DNA of 64,000 nt from an uncultured Bacteroidales bacterium (GTDB lineage Bacteria > Bacteroidota > Bacteroidia > Bacteroidales > Paludibacteraceae): assembly GCA_903911085.1 (NCBI GenBank), contig CAIWCC010000241.1, forward strand, positions 24,557 through 88,556. Direction: 5' to 3'. Below, one piece after another: positions 20,829 to 30,702 of this stretch; the stretch's first letter is position 1; the number at the start of each line of letters is the position of its first letter. The translations under genes were made by a program, and so were the position numbers. A model generated the notes under the pieces. It saw nothing but the letters and a program-made list of their open reading frames with translations. It was not told where the DNA came from and did not search any database.

Positions 20829-23800
20829 CTATTTTATACAATACCGCTCACCATTCTTTCGTTGAATATTTATTATTATAAAACCTTTAGACCTTAATGA
20901 AGCTGTACTTTCTTGGCTTACAAATGATTCCAGTTTTCGTCCACTTGCATCAAAAACAGTTATTATATCACCCTTTTCTAAATTGAAAAGATTGTTTTGG
21001 AAGCGATAAACTGCGTTTGTGTTTTTTAATTCTTTAATTGAAGTTGGTGTGGTGTAAATCAATGCTTCATACGCACCTACACTAGGGGAATTTAAATTGC
21101 GAGCGGCACCTGAAATATCGGTTGATGGTGTATTAAATAATTGAGTTCCTTTTCCAACCAAATAAGAACCTGGCAAAACACTCCAGTTGGATTTGACTAT
21201 TGAACTTAATGAATCGAGCGATGCTTGTGCAACATTTCCCCAAACTGCACCTGCAAATGAACTCGTAGTTTTGAATTGTGCCGCATTAGTTGTTGCAGAA
21301 TTTAACGCCGCCAAATCAATATATTTATTTGCTTCTGCGTAATAAGGAGCTGTGGTTGCCGATATACTAATAGCTTGCGGAGTAATATTATTGGAATATT
21401 GAACCAATGGTTGAGGTGTAACATTTGTAATATTTACGGTCAGCCTAACGCTTTGATAAGATGAAGAAGTGCCAGGTGCCGAATTTCCCCAAAACACATT
21501 ATTTATCACATAATTATCGTAAGTGGTTGCGGTATTACTGTTTTGAACAAAAAGCCCAGCACCTTGTCCTGCACTTGAAGCGGTGGCTACCACATTACCA
21601 GCTAAATCGAGCACTGTAGCACGATTATTTACTATTGTATTATTGATTATTTGTCCACCATTTTCATTTGCAATACCACCACCTCGAATCACTATGGTAC
21701 TTGCAGCATTTGCTGTATTCCAATTAAAAACTCTTGCTTCATTATTAGCTATCACACAGTTAGAAACTTTAGAAGTACGCAATGTAGAATAAATTCCTGC
21801 ACCAAATAGATAGGGATTGAGGGAAACGGCATAAGTATTTTCGGGGGCACGATTCATATTATAGATTATTCTGTTATTACGAACAATCGAATTTTGTAAA
21901 ACGCCACCCGAAATATAGGCTCCTCCTCCCCTACACTGTCCTCCACGTGTGCCATTAATTTGTGATGCTTGTGCTTCACAATTTTCAATCAAACATCCAT
22001 CTACAATTGCATCCGCTACTGTTGTACAAATTCCACCAGGGGCATTTGCATTTACCTCACCCGTAGAATTATACACACGGCAATTGCGCACTATTGAATT
22101 AATAAATGTGCATTTTCCTGATATATTTACTCCTGCTGGATTTCCATTTCCTAAATAAAGCCCTTCATCAACTGTGATTCCATCAATTCTAACATCGCTT
22201 GAAATTCCACCACTAATTTTCAACACTGTAAAACTCAATGGCGTAGCCTTGAATCGACCTCCAATAATGCGAGTTGGATAAATGAATTCCCAAGGTTCGA
22301 TAATTCCATTTTTATCAAGATCATCACGTTGTCTATTTGCAGTCGAAGATTCTGTTCCTTGAAAACCTCCATAGATATTCAGCACTTTACTATCAATTGT
22401 AACCGATGTTGCCTGTTGATAATCGCCTGTTTTCAAATAAATATTATCACCATAAGTTGCCATATTCAATGCTGATGTTAATGAACAACAATCGTCCCAG
22501 CTTGTGCCATATCCATTTCCCGTTGGCGAAACATACCATGTAATAGCTGAAGATGCACCATTGATTATATAAAAAGTTCGCGTGACAGCAGTTGCAGTTT
22601 TTACAGCAGGTGAAACTGTGCCTTGATGATAGGCCGTTACAGTAATTGGCATTGGAAAGCGTGTACGAAAAGGAATACTATCTTTATCGATAATTAATTG
22701 ACCATTAGCAATATGAGCTGCACCACTAGACACAAAATAACGAACTGTAACCCCAGAAGAACTTGTTGCATTCAAGTTAATTGGAGCTAAATTATTGATG
22801 CTTTGATTGGCTATCAGTGGAAATGTAATTACATTGTCCGTTCCAGTTGCCAAAGTTGGTAAATTTACATTGCCTTGTAATACCGATGAACGATAAGTGG
22901 CATTACCTTGTTGGCGTACCACAAAGTAGTTTGTACTTTTGAAACGGGGAACAAATTCAAAAGTTTTAACTCCAGTCTGAATCCAATTTCCACTCGATAC
23001 TTCTATTTGACTTGGATTACCAGAGTTAGTAAATGAATTTTCCGCTTTATTAAAAAAAGTTTGTGTTGGATTAAAACTATTATCAAAATAATCGGTTCGA
23101 TTTGGCATTCGATAATAGGGTGCTGTATTGAGTGTAACTGAATGTCCATCTGCATTCAACGAAAATGGAATATTTAACATTATAGCACGCCACCAATAAC
23201 TTTGAGTATCATAAAGTCCATTCACATCAACAAAACCAGTAATTTGAGCAGTTCGAGTCATCGACACATTTGCCATATCGTATGCAGCTTGTGCTGTGCG
23301 CTGACTTGGAAACCATGCGGCAGATTTTACTTGTGCCAATGTTAATGAAGCAGTTGCCTGATTTGTAAAAGGAATTGGTTGGAATTTATCGGCAAGAAAA
23401 CCTGCACAAGGTAAGCCTGTAATCCAACCTTTGGTTTGGTCCACAGCAATCATATTTCCTTGAGCATCAAAACGTAAATCGAAAATATCATCAACCCACA
23501 TTGAGATATTATTTAACAGTGGTTTACTGCAATCGAAGTGGCCTGTATTTGGATCAAAAAAATACGATAGAAGCTGTCCATAATTTGATCGTTGATTGCG
23601 GGTATAGTCGTAAGTTCCTTCTGTACTGATATTTACAGTCAAATCTTTATTATAACTATCCCATTCCATAAATTCACCTTGAGTTGAAAGAATTGGAACA
23701 GTGGTACTGTTTCCACAATAAGCAGCTGCTTTATTGATAATGGCAAAAGCAATATTAGCTGGTGAATTTGTAACAATATAGCGTGGCATAGGATTGGTTC

Positions 23801-24215
23801 CCGAATGACCTGTTACAATCCATGGCACAGTTTTCAATTCGCTATAACCTGTTAAAGAAGAAAAAGCTTGAAGCATTGATTGAATTTGACCAGCAGCAGT
23901 TACATCATCGTGATAAAAATTATCGGACGACCAAAGTATGGCAATTCCATGTTTTGCGCAAACTGCACGAAATGCCACATCTTCAACTATTGTCTGTTCG
24001 AGCACAGCAGTACTAGCAACAAATACAGCCGTAACTTTTTGGCAAGCAGGAGGAATCCAAAAAAAAGGTGTCAAAGTATACGCACTACCCTTGTTGTCGG
24101 TAGTTGAAATTGAAGCTCGCCATTGCCAATCTTGACGTTTTGTTTGCTCCGATTTAACTGTAAAATTAAATGTAAGTAGAATGGATAAACTAAATAATGT
24201 AATAATTCTTCTCAT
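20829..24215 (-). CDS. Secreted protein: N-terminal hydrolase-like region followed by right-handed beta-helix and T9SS-like tail
   Basis: Signal peptide MRRIITLFSLSILLTFNFTVKS; VPWIVTGHSGTNPMPRYI has an alpha/beta hydrolase GHSG nucleophile-elbow look; ITWYVSPTGNGYGTSWDDCCSLTSALNMATYGDNIYLKTGDYQ is a beta-helix entry; C-terminal GDIITVFDASGRKLESFVSQESTASLRSKGFIIINIQ. Confidence 0.75.
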   Translation of the reverse strand: MRRIITLFSLSILLTFNFTVKSEQTKRQDWQWRASISTTDNKGSAYTLTPFFWIPPACQKVTAVFVASTAVLEQTIVEDVAFRAVCAKHGIAILWSSDNFYHDDVTAAGQIQSMLQAFSSLTGYSELKTVPWIVTGHSGTNPMPRYIVTNSPANIAFAIINKAAAYCGNSTTVPILSTQGEFMEWDSYNKDLTVNISTEGTYDYTRNQRSNYGQLLSYFFDPNTGHFDCSKPLLNNISMWVDDIFDLRFDAQGNMIAVDQTKGWITGLPCAGFLADKFQPIPFTNQATASLTLAQVKSAAWFPSQRTAQAAYDMANVSMTRTAQITGFVDVNGLYDTQSYWWRAIMLNIPFSLNADGHSVTLNTAPYYRMPNRTDYFDNSFNPTQTFFNKAENSFTNSGNPSQIEVSSGNWIQTGVKTFEFVPRFKSTNYFVVRQQGNATYRSSVLQGNVNLPTLATGTDNVITFPLIANQSINNLAPINLNATSSSGVTVRYFVSSGAAHIANGQLIIDKDSIPFRTRFPMPITVTAYHQGTVSPAVKTATAVTRTFYIINGASSAITWYVSPTGNGYGTSWDDCCSLTSALNMATYGDNIYLKTGDYQQATSVTIDSKVLNIYGGFQGTESSTANRQRDDLDKNGIIEPWEFIYPTRIIGGRFKATPLSFTVLKISGGISSDVRIDGITVDEGLYLGNGNPAGVNISGKCTFINSIVRNCRVYNSTGEVNANAPGGICTTVADAIVDGCLIENCEAQASQINGTRGGQCRGGGAYISGGVLQNSIVRNNRIIYNMNRAPENTYAVSLNPYLFGAGIYSTLRTSKVSNCVIANNEARVFNWNTANAASTIVIRGGGIANENGGQIINNTIVNNRATVLDLAGNVVATASSAGQGAGLFVQNSNTATTYDNYVINNVFWGNSAPGTSSSYQSVRLTVNITNVTPQPLVQYSNNITPQAISISATTAPYYAEANKYIDLAALNSATTNAAQFKTTSSFAGAVWGNVAQASLDSLSSIVKSNWSVLPGSYLVGKGTQLFNTPSTDISGAARNLNSPSVGAYEALIYTTPTSIKELKNTNAVYRFQNNLFNLEKGDIITVFDASGRKLESFVSQESTASLRSKGFIIINIQRKNGERYCIK

Positions 24216-24298
24216 AATATGACTTTTTTTGAATAACTCGTATATATGTATTTGATTTATACACAAAAATAATAGTTTTCATTATCATGTTTATAAGA

Positions 24299-24334
24299 AA
24301 ATTGTATCATAAAATCAGACAAATGATACAATTT
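24299..24334 (-). promoter_or_regulatory. Candidate dyad operator, site E (perfect dyad)
   Basis: aaattgtatcat-N12-atgatacaattt (perfect 12-bp arms); TATCA-N14-TGATACA; -7 box caaaaata at 24264-24271, offset 60. Confidence 0.6.
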
Positions 24335-24351
24335 CAATTATTCTAAAAAAT

Positions 24352-24401
24352 TGAAGCGTGAAGCAAAAAAAACATTATTTGTTCTTTTGCTTCACGCTTC
24401 A
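24352..24401 (-). terminator. 17-bp perfect hairpin downstream of purL
   Basis: tgaagcgtgaagcaaaa ... ttttgcttcacgcttca. Confidence 0.7.
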
Positions 24402-24522
24402 GTATAATACAGCCAAAACTGAGAGTATTTTAATCGAATTATTTATCGAAGTCTAAATTCAAACTGATATTTATACATTTTACTAAATAATCTAATCAAT
24501 TATTCATCAAAAATTCATTTGC

Positions 24523-27500
24523 TTAAATGTTATTTTCCACCCACAATCGAGCATTCACAAACGCTTCCATCCACGGAGTTATTTGATCTTGTGCTTTACG
24601 ATCGGCTGGATAATGCGCCCATTGCCATGGGAAAATAGCACGTTCCAAGTGTGGCATCATTGCCAAATGACGACCATCAGCTGAGCAAATACCTGCTACA
24701 GCATAATCAGAACCATTTGGATTAGCAGGATAAGAAGTATATGAATATTTTGCAATCACATGATAATCATTTTCAACCTGGGGTAAATAGAATTTTCCTT
24801 CACCATGTGCCACCCAAACGCCTAACTTGCTTCCACTTAATGAACCAAACATCACCGAATGATTTTCAGGAATAGTTAAACCTACAAAAGCCGATTCAAA
24901 TTTATGAGAATCATTATGCAACATACGAGGTTGAACATCATGTTCTGGATTAATCAAGCCAAGTTCCACCATTAATTGACAACCATTACATATACCCAAA
25001 CTTAAAGTATCATTTCGTTTGTAGAAATTATCCAAAGCTAATTTTGCTTTTTCATTGAACAAGAAACCTCCTGCCCAACCTTTTGCAGAGCCAAGTACAT
25101 CCGAATTGGAGAATCCACCACAGAATACAATTAAATTTACATCTTCCAACGTTTCACGACCTGAAGCCAAGTCGGTCATGTGAACATCTTTTACATCAAA
25201 CCCTGCAAGATACAACGAATAAGCCATTTCGCGCTCCCCATTAGTTCCTTTTTCGCGAATAATGGCAGCAGTAATACCGCTTGGTTTGCGATCTTGAGAT
25301 AAGTTAAATTGAGAAAATTTACCACTGAATGATTTTGCAAAATTGAATTCTAATGGTTGATTTTTATAATTATTGAAACGTGCAGAAGCACATATCTCAC
25401 CACTTTGTTTATTGTCTAACAAATATGAAGAACGGAACCAAATATCACGTAATTCATTGATAGAAAAAGTAAATGCAGCTGTTTTCTTTTTAATCTCTAA
25501 ACGTCTTTCAGCTATCGGAGTGGCTATGCGTGCAAAACCAACACCATTATTTTCTAATATTTTTTCAACTGCTTTTTTATCTTTCACTTGAATTAAAACA
25601 CCTGGATTTTCGGAGAAAAGTATTTTCACCAACGAAGTCTCAGCTATTTCATCCAATTTCACACTTAAACCACCATTAGCATTGGCAAAACACATTTCGA
25701 GCAATGCAGTAATCATTCCACCTTCAGAAATATCATGACCAGCTAGAATCAATTCCTTGCCCACCATTTCTTGAATACTTTCAAAAGCAGCTTTGAAATA
25801 TTCTGCATCTTGCACTGTTGGCACTTCATCACCGAGTTTGTTTAAGGTTTGACCCAATACCGAACCACCTAATTTATAAGTATCGAATGAAAAATCTACA
25901 TAATATATTGTAGTTTTTAAATCATTTACAATTACAGGTGAAACAGTTTTTTGAACATCCGAAACTTCAGCCCCACCCGAAATAATCACTGTACCTGGTG
26001 AGAATACTTTATCGTCACCATATTTTTGAGTCATCGAAAGAGAGTCTTTTCCTGTAGGAATATTTATTCCCAAAGAACATGCAAAATCGCTACAAGCCTC
26101 TACAGCTTTATAAAGACGCGCATCTTCTCCTGGATTTTTGCATGGCCACATCCAGTTAGCACTTAACGAAACGCTATCCAATCCTTCGGCCAATGGTGTC
26201 CATATAATATTTGTCAGTGCTTCGGCAATGGCCAAAACCGATCCAGCTTCAGCATTAACCATAGCTGCCAATGGTGCATGACCTATAGAAGTTGCAATAC
26301 CAGATTTTCCACGATAATCCAATGCCACAACACCAAGGTCGTTAAGAGGCAATTGAATTTCGCCCGCAGTTTGTTGACGAGCAATTTTACCTGTTATCGA
26401 GCGGTCAACTTTATTTGTCAACCAATCTTTACAAGCCACCGATTCAACTTGCAATACATTTTGAATGTAAGTTAATAAATTATCTTCATTCACTTCAATA
26501 GCTGCATATTTTTCTTCAACAGTATTATCCGTAATGATAGTACGCGGTGGTTTACCTATCATATAATTCAATTTCAAATCGATAGGACGTTGACCATCAG
26601 CTTGTTCAAACACAAATTGCATATCGTCGGTAGTTTCGCCCACCACATACATCGGTGCTCGTTCGCGCTCTGCGATACGTTGTACAGCTTCAATATCATC
26701 TTTTTTGATAATCATTCCCATACGCTCCTGACTTTCGTTGCCAATAATTTCTTTGGCACTTAAAGTTGGATCACCAACAGGAAGCTTCGAAATATCAATT
26801 TTTCCACCAGTATTTTCTACCAATTCCGAAAGACAATTCAAATGACCACCAGCACCATGATCGTGCATCGAAACGATAGGATTGTAATCTGATTCGGCCA
26901 AAGTACGAATAACATTTGCTACACGTTTTTGCATTTCGGGATTGGCACGTTGAACCGCATTTAGTTCGATAGAATTATCGTAGTCGCCTGTTTGAACAGA
27001 CGATACAGCTGCGCCACCCATACCAATACGGTAATTGTCGCCACCCATCACTACCACTTTTTCACCTGCCACAGGTTCAGCTTTAAGTGCATCACGCACA
27101 GTACCAAAACCTACACCTCCAGCCAACATAATTACTTTGTCGAAACCAAATTTCTTTTCATTTTCTTGGTGTTCAAAAGTCAACAATGAACCACAAATAA
27201 GAGGTTGTCCAAATTTATTTCCAAAATCGGAAGCACCATTTGAAGCTTTGATAAGTATTTGTTCTGGCGTTTGATAAAGCCATTTTCGTGGATCCATTAT
27301 ATTTTCCCATGACTTCTCTCCCACTCCTTCATTTGGATAAAAAGTAGAAGTTCGTGGGTAACTAGTCATATAAACTGCTGTTCCAGCCATTGGCAAACTT
27401 GCTTTTCCACCTGCCAAACGATCGCGAATCTCGCCACCACTACCAGTTGCAGCACCATTAAATGGTTCAACAGTTGTTGGAAAATTATGCGTTTCGGCTT

Positions 27501-28248
27501 TTAAGGAAATGACTGATTCAATTTCTTTTATCTCAAAAAAATCGGGTTTATCACCACTTTTTGGTGCAAATTGCTCAATTTTTGGACCTGCATTAAACGA
27601 CACATTATCTTTGTAAGCCGATACCAAACGATTAGGATTTTCTTCCGATGTTTTGCGTATCATTTTGAACAAAGTCAATTCTTTTTCTTCACCATCAATA
27701 ACAAATTGACCATTGAAAATTTTGTGACGACAGTGTTCAGAATTCACTTGTGAAAAACCAAAAACCTCACCATCAGTCAATTTGCGACCGATTTTTACGC
27801 TTACATCATTCAAATAATCAATTTCATCTGCATTCAACGCTAAACCTTCTTTTGCATTGTAAGCAGAAATATCATCAATAAATAAAATTGGTTCTGGTTG
27901 TTTATTTACCGTGAAAATATCTTGATTAACACCTGTGTAAATACGTTGTAGCATTGGGTCGTACTCCAAACCACCTTTTACTGATGGCGTTGAAGGCATA
28001 GCAGTAAACTCCTCGATACGAATAATGCCGCTGATGCCCATATTTTGGGAAATTTCAACGGCATTGGTACTCCAAGGTGTAATCATTTCGCGGCGTGGTC
28101 CCACAAAATTACCTTCTATCGATTCCTGATTTTGAAGAGGCGCTCCTCCAAAAAGCCATTCTAACTTTTGGACATCCTCGGGGGAAATTGGTTGTAACGT
28201 TTGAACAGCGTAAAGATGTTGTGCGGGAGTTCGGAAAAATTGAATCAT
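24523..28248 (-). CDS. purL: Phosphoribosylformylglycinamidine synthase (large, single-chain)
   Basis: FGQVNSEHCRHKIFNG-like motif (FSQVNSEHCRHK), LKAETHNFPTTVEPFNGAATGSGGEIRD, C-terminal GATase LGICNGCQLMVELGL. Confidence 0.97.
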   Translation of the reverse strand: MIQFFRTPAQHLYAVQTLQPISPEDVQKLEWLFGGAPLQNQESIEGNFVGPRREMITPWSTNAVEISQNMGISGIIRIEEFTAMPSTPSVKGGLEYDPMLQRIYTGVNQDIFTVNKQPEPILFIDDISAYNAKEGLALNADEIDYLNDVSVKIGRKLTDGEVFGFSQVNSEHCRHKIFNGQFVIDGEEKELTLFKMIRKTSEENPNRLVSAYKDNVSFNAGPKIEQFAPKSGDKPDFFEIKEIESVISLKAETHNFPTTVEPFNGAATGSGGEIRDRLAGGKASLPMAGTAVYMTSYPRTSTFYPNEGVGEKSWENIMDPRKWLYQTPEQILIKASNGASDFGNKFGQPLICGSLLTFEHQENEKKFGFDKVIMLAGGVGFGTVRDALKAEPVAGEKVVVMGGDNYRIGMGGAAVSSVQTGDYDNSIELNAVQRANPEMQKRVANVIRTLAESDYNPIVSMHDHGAGGHLNCLSELVENTGGKIDISKLPVGDPTLSAKEIIGNESQERMGMIIKKDDIEAVQRIAERERAPMYVVGETTDDMQFVFEQADGQRPIDLKLNYMIGKPPRTIITDNTVEEKYAAIEVNEDNLLTYIQNVLQVESVACKDWLTNKVDRSITGKIARQQTAGEIQLPLNDLGVVALDYRGKSGIATSIGHAPLAAMVNAEAGSVLAIAEALTNIIWTPLAEGLDSVSLSANWMWPCKNPGEDARLYKAVEACSDFACSLGINIPTGKDSLSMTQKYGDDKVFSPGTVIISGGAEVSDVQKTVSPVIVNDLKTTIYYVDFSFDTYKLGGSVLGQTLNKLGDEVPTVQDAEYFKAAFESIQEMVGKELILAGHDISEGGMITALLEMCFANANGGLSVKLDEIAETSLVKILFSENPGVLIQVKDKKAVEKILENNGVGFARIATPIAERRLEIKKKTAAFTFSINELRDIWFRSSYLLDNKQSGEICASARFNNYKNQPLEFNFAKSFSGKFSQFNLSQDRKPSGITAAIIREKGTNGEREMAYSLYLAGFDVKDVHMTDLASGRETLEDVNLIVFCGGFSNSDVLGSAKGWAGGFLFNEKAKLALDNFYKRNDTLSLGICNGCQLMVELGLINPEHDVQPRMLHNDSHKFESAFVGLTIPENHSVMFGSLSGSKLGVWVAHGEGKFYLPQVENDYHVIAKYSYTSYPANPNGSDYAVAGICSADGRHLAMMPHLERAIFPWQWAHYPADRKAQDQITPWMEAFVNARLWVENNI

Positions 28249-28400
28249 AATGTATTTTGAAGTTTATACGTATTTGCAGATAGCTAAGCAGCACTATATA
28301 AGGCTATTACAAGCACTTAATGTGTACTTTCAATTTGAACGCAAAGATAGTCATTTTTAGTGGTACAAAAAATATATTTTAGACAAATAATAATGCTATT

Positions 28401-29141
28401 TTATAAAACCGATTGATTAATAACAAACTTTTCGGCTTCACCCAACACATTTAATTTGCCTACATCCAACATTTTAAAATTTTCGGGAACAAATCCACTA
28501 ATAACCTCATTCTGTGCATTCGACAAATAAAAATCCATTATTGGAAATCTGGGTTTCAAATCTAGCATTAAATCGAAAACGCTTGTTGAAAGTACTTGTA
28601 TACCCGCAAAAGCAAGTTTATTATAATCCGAAACATTTGAAATTATGTTTGGTTTTGTTTCACCTGTGTTTTCGTTTATCCATCCTCTTAATCTATTTTT
28701 TTGATTAAAAAGCAAATATCTAAATGTGTTGCGCTGACTAACAACTAAAGTTGCAATCGACTGTGAATTAACGTGCTGATTATACAATTCATTCAAATTC
28801 ACATTTGAAAGTATGTCAACATTGTGAACTAAAAAAGGTTTTCCATCATCAAAAAACCAAGCCGCTTTACGAATTGCACCACCAGTATCGAGTAACTCGT
28901 TGCGTTCATCCGAAACTGCTATTCTTATTCCAAAAAAATTATTTGCTTTCAAAAAGTTTATAATCAAATCGGGGAAATGATGAACATTTACAATTATTTC
29001 GTCAAAACCAGCTGATTTTAATCTTAATATTATGTGTTCCAACAATGGTTTTCCAGCTATTGGAACCAAAGCTTTAGGTAAATTATCGGTGAGCGGTTTT
29101 AGCCTTGTGCCTAGTCCCGCTGCAAAAATCATTGCTTTCAA
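28401..29141 (-). CDS. Sugar-1-phosphate nucleotidyltransferase, MurU-like
   Basis: MKAMIFAAGLGTRLKPLTDNLPKALVPIAGKPLLEHIILRL; ATP-/NTP-transferase signature. Confidence 0.88.
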   Translation of the reverse strand: MKAMIFAAGLGTRLKPLTDNLPKALVPIAGKPLLEHIILRLKSAGFDEIIVNVHHFPDLIINFLKANNFFGIRIAVSDERNELLDTGGAIRKAAWFFDDGKPFLVHNVDILSNVNLNELYNQHVNSQSIATLVVSQRNTFRYLLFNQKNRLRGWINENTGETKPNIISNVSDYNKLAFAGIQVLSTSVFDLMLDLKPRFPIMDFYLSNAQNEVISGFVPENFKMLDVGKLNVLGEAEKFVINQSVL

Positions 29142-29168
29142 ATTGGTAATATAATTGATTGTAATTAA

Positions 29169-30593
29169 TTATTTTGGGGCTAAAATTTCCTCAATATTCT
29201 GCTCTCTGTGAATAAGTTGCACTTCTACACCAAAAGTAGAATTGATATGCTCTGCAATTTTTTGCGCAGAATAGACTGACCTATGTTGACCACCAGTACA
29301 ACCAAAACTTACCATAAGATTGGCAAACCCACGATCTTTATAGCGTCTAACCGATGCATCAACCATTGCAAATGCGTGCTCCAAAAAAGGCAGAATTTCA
29401 CCATCTTCTTCCAAAAATTGCTTTACTGACTCATCAAGTCCTGTTGAATGTGCATAACGTTCGTATTTTCCAGGATTATTCACTGCTCTACAATCGAAAA
29501 CAAAACCACCACCGTTACCAGAATTGTCATTTGGAATTCCCTTTTTATACGAAAAACTATACACTTTTACTACCAAAGGTTTGCGCACTGTCACCTCCCT
29601 GAACTGTTTCAAATCAGTCATTTGCTTTAAAATATCAAGCAAATAAGGATATTCGGAATACTTATTTTTAAGAATTGCTCTCAAATTTTCGAGAGCAAAA
29701 GGAATGCTTTGTAAGAAATGCGGCTTTTTCTCAAAATAGCCTCTAAAGCCATAAGCACCAAGCACTTGAAGTGTACGAAACAAAACAAAATGCTTCAACT
29801 GAGTCCGAAAATCATCTTCGTCTACTGGTTGTAATTCCTTCAAAGCATCTAAATAAACTTGCAATAACTCATCCCGTAATTCACTACTATATTGAGCTTT
29901 AGCTTGCCACAAAAAAGAAGCAACATCATAATACAATGGACCTTTGCGACCTCCTTGAAAATCAATAAAATAGGGTTCGTTAACTTTTACCATCACATTG
30001 CGACTTTGAAAATCGCGGTACATAAATGTATTGGAATGTGAACGTAATAATATCTCTGACAAACGTGAAAAATCATCTTCTAAAAGATTTTCTTGAAAAT
30101 CTAATCCTGTGGATTTTAAAAAACAATATTTAAAATAATTCAAATCCCACAGTATCGATCGTTCGTTAAATTCTGGTTGAGGATAACACACCGAAAAATC
30201 AAAGTCTTTGGCTCCAAGCACTTGAAATGCTGCAAGTTTACGCATCGTTTTTCGCAAAATTTCTTTTTCTGCTTCACAAAAAACACCTGTTTTACGTCCT
30301 TCGGAAATAACATCAAAAAGCAAAACATCACCCAAATCTTCTTGAATATAAAATCGTCCATCCTTAGTTTGATCCAAAAATTTTGGAACTGGCAAACCTT
30401 GTTTCGTAAAATGTTTTGCCATTTGAATAAACGCATTATTTTCCTCGATGGAGGTGCCTTCAACTCCTATCAAAGTATGTGTTTTACTTTCTAATCTAAA
30501 ATATCGACGATTAGAACCGGAAGCCGAAAGTTCTTCTTTGCTAAGAAGTTTTTCGTTGGTTTGATGTTTAAAAAGATTTTCTAACTCATTCAT
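29169..30593 (-). CDS. Fusion of APH-family (AmgK-like) sugar kinase and RapZ C-terminal domain
   Basis: N-terminal kinase: RYFRLESKTHTLIGVEG, MYRDFQSRNVMVKVNEPYFIDFQGGRKGPLYYDVAS (catalytic HRDxxxxN-like and DFQ). C-terminal: VVKVYSFSYKKGIP...GGGFVFDCRAVNNPGKYERYAHSTGLD...VSFGCTGGQHRSVYSAQKIAEHI, diagnostic of RapZ C-terminal domain. Confidence 0.88.
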   Translation of the reverse strand: MNELENLFKHQTNEKLLSKEELSASGSNRRYFRLESKTHTLIGVEGTSIEENNAFIQMAKHFTKQGLPVPKFLDQTKDGRFYIQEDLGDVLLFDVISEGRKTGVFCEAEKEILRKTMRKLAAFQVLGAKDFDFSVCYPQPEFNERSILWDLNYFKYCFLKSTGLDFQENLLEDDFSRLSEILLRSHSNTFMYRDFQSRNVMVKVNEPYFIDFQGGRKGPLYYDVASFLWQAKAQYSSELRDELLQVYLDALKELQPVDEDDFRTQLKHFVLFRTLQVLGAYGFRGYFEKKPHFLQSIPFALENLRAILKNKYSEYPYLLDILKQMTDLKQFREVTVRKPLVVKVYSFSYKKGIPNDNSGNGGGFVFDCRAVNNPGKYERYAHSTGLDESVKQFLEEDGEILPFLEHAFAMVDASVRRYKDRGFANLMVSFGCTGGQHRSVYSAQKIAEHINSTFGVEVQLIHREQNIEEILAPK

Positions 30594-30702
30594 ATTGCGT
30601 TACTTGTTTTGCGTTTATGGTTTCGGTTTAGGCGTTTTGTGTTTATTTTACAACAGTTTATGAAACCTCTTTTTAGGGGCAGTCTCTATCCGAACAATTA
30701 TT

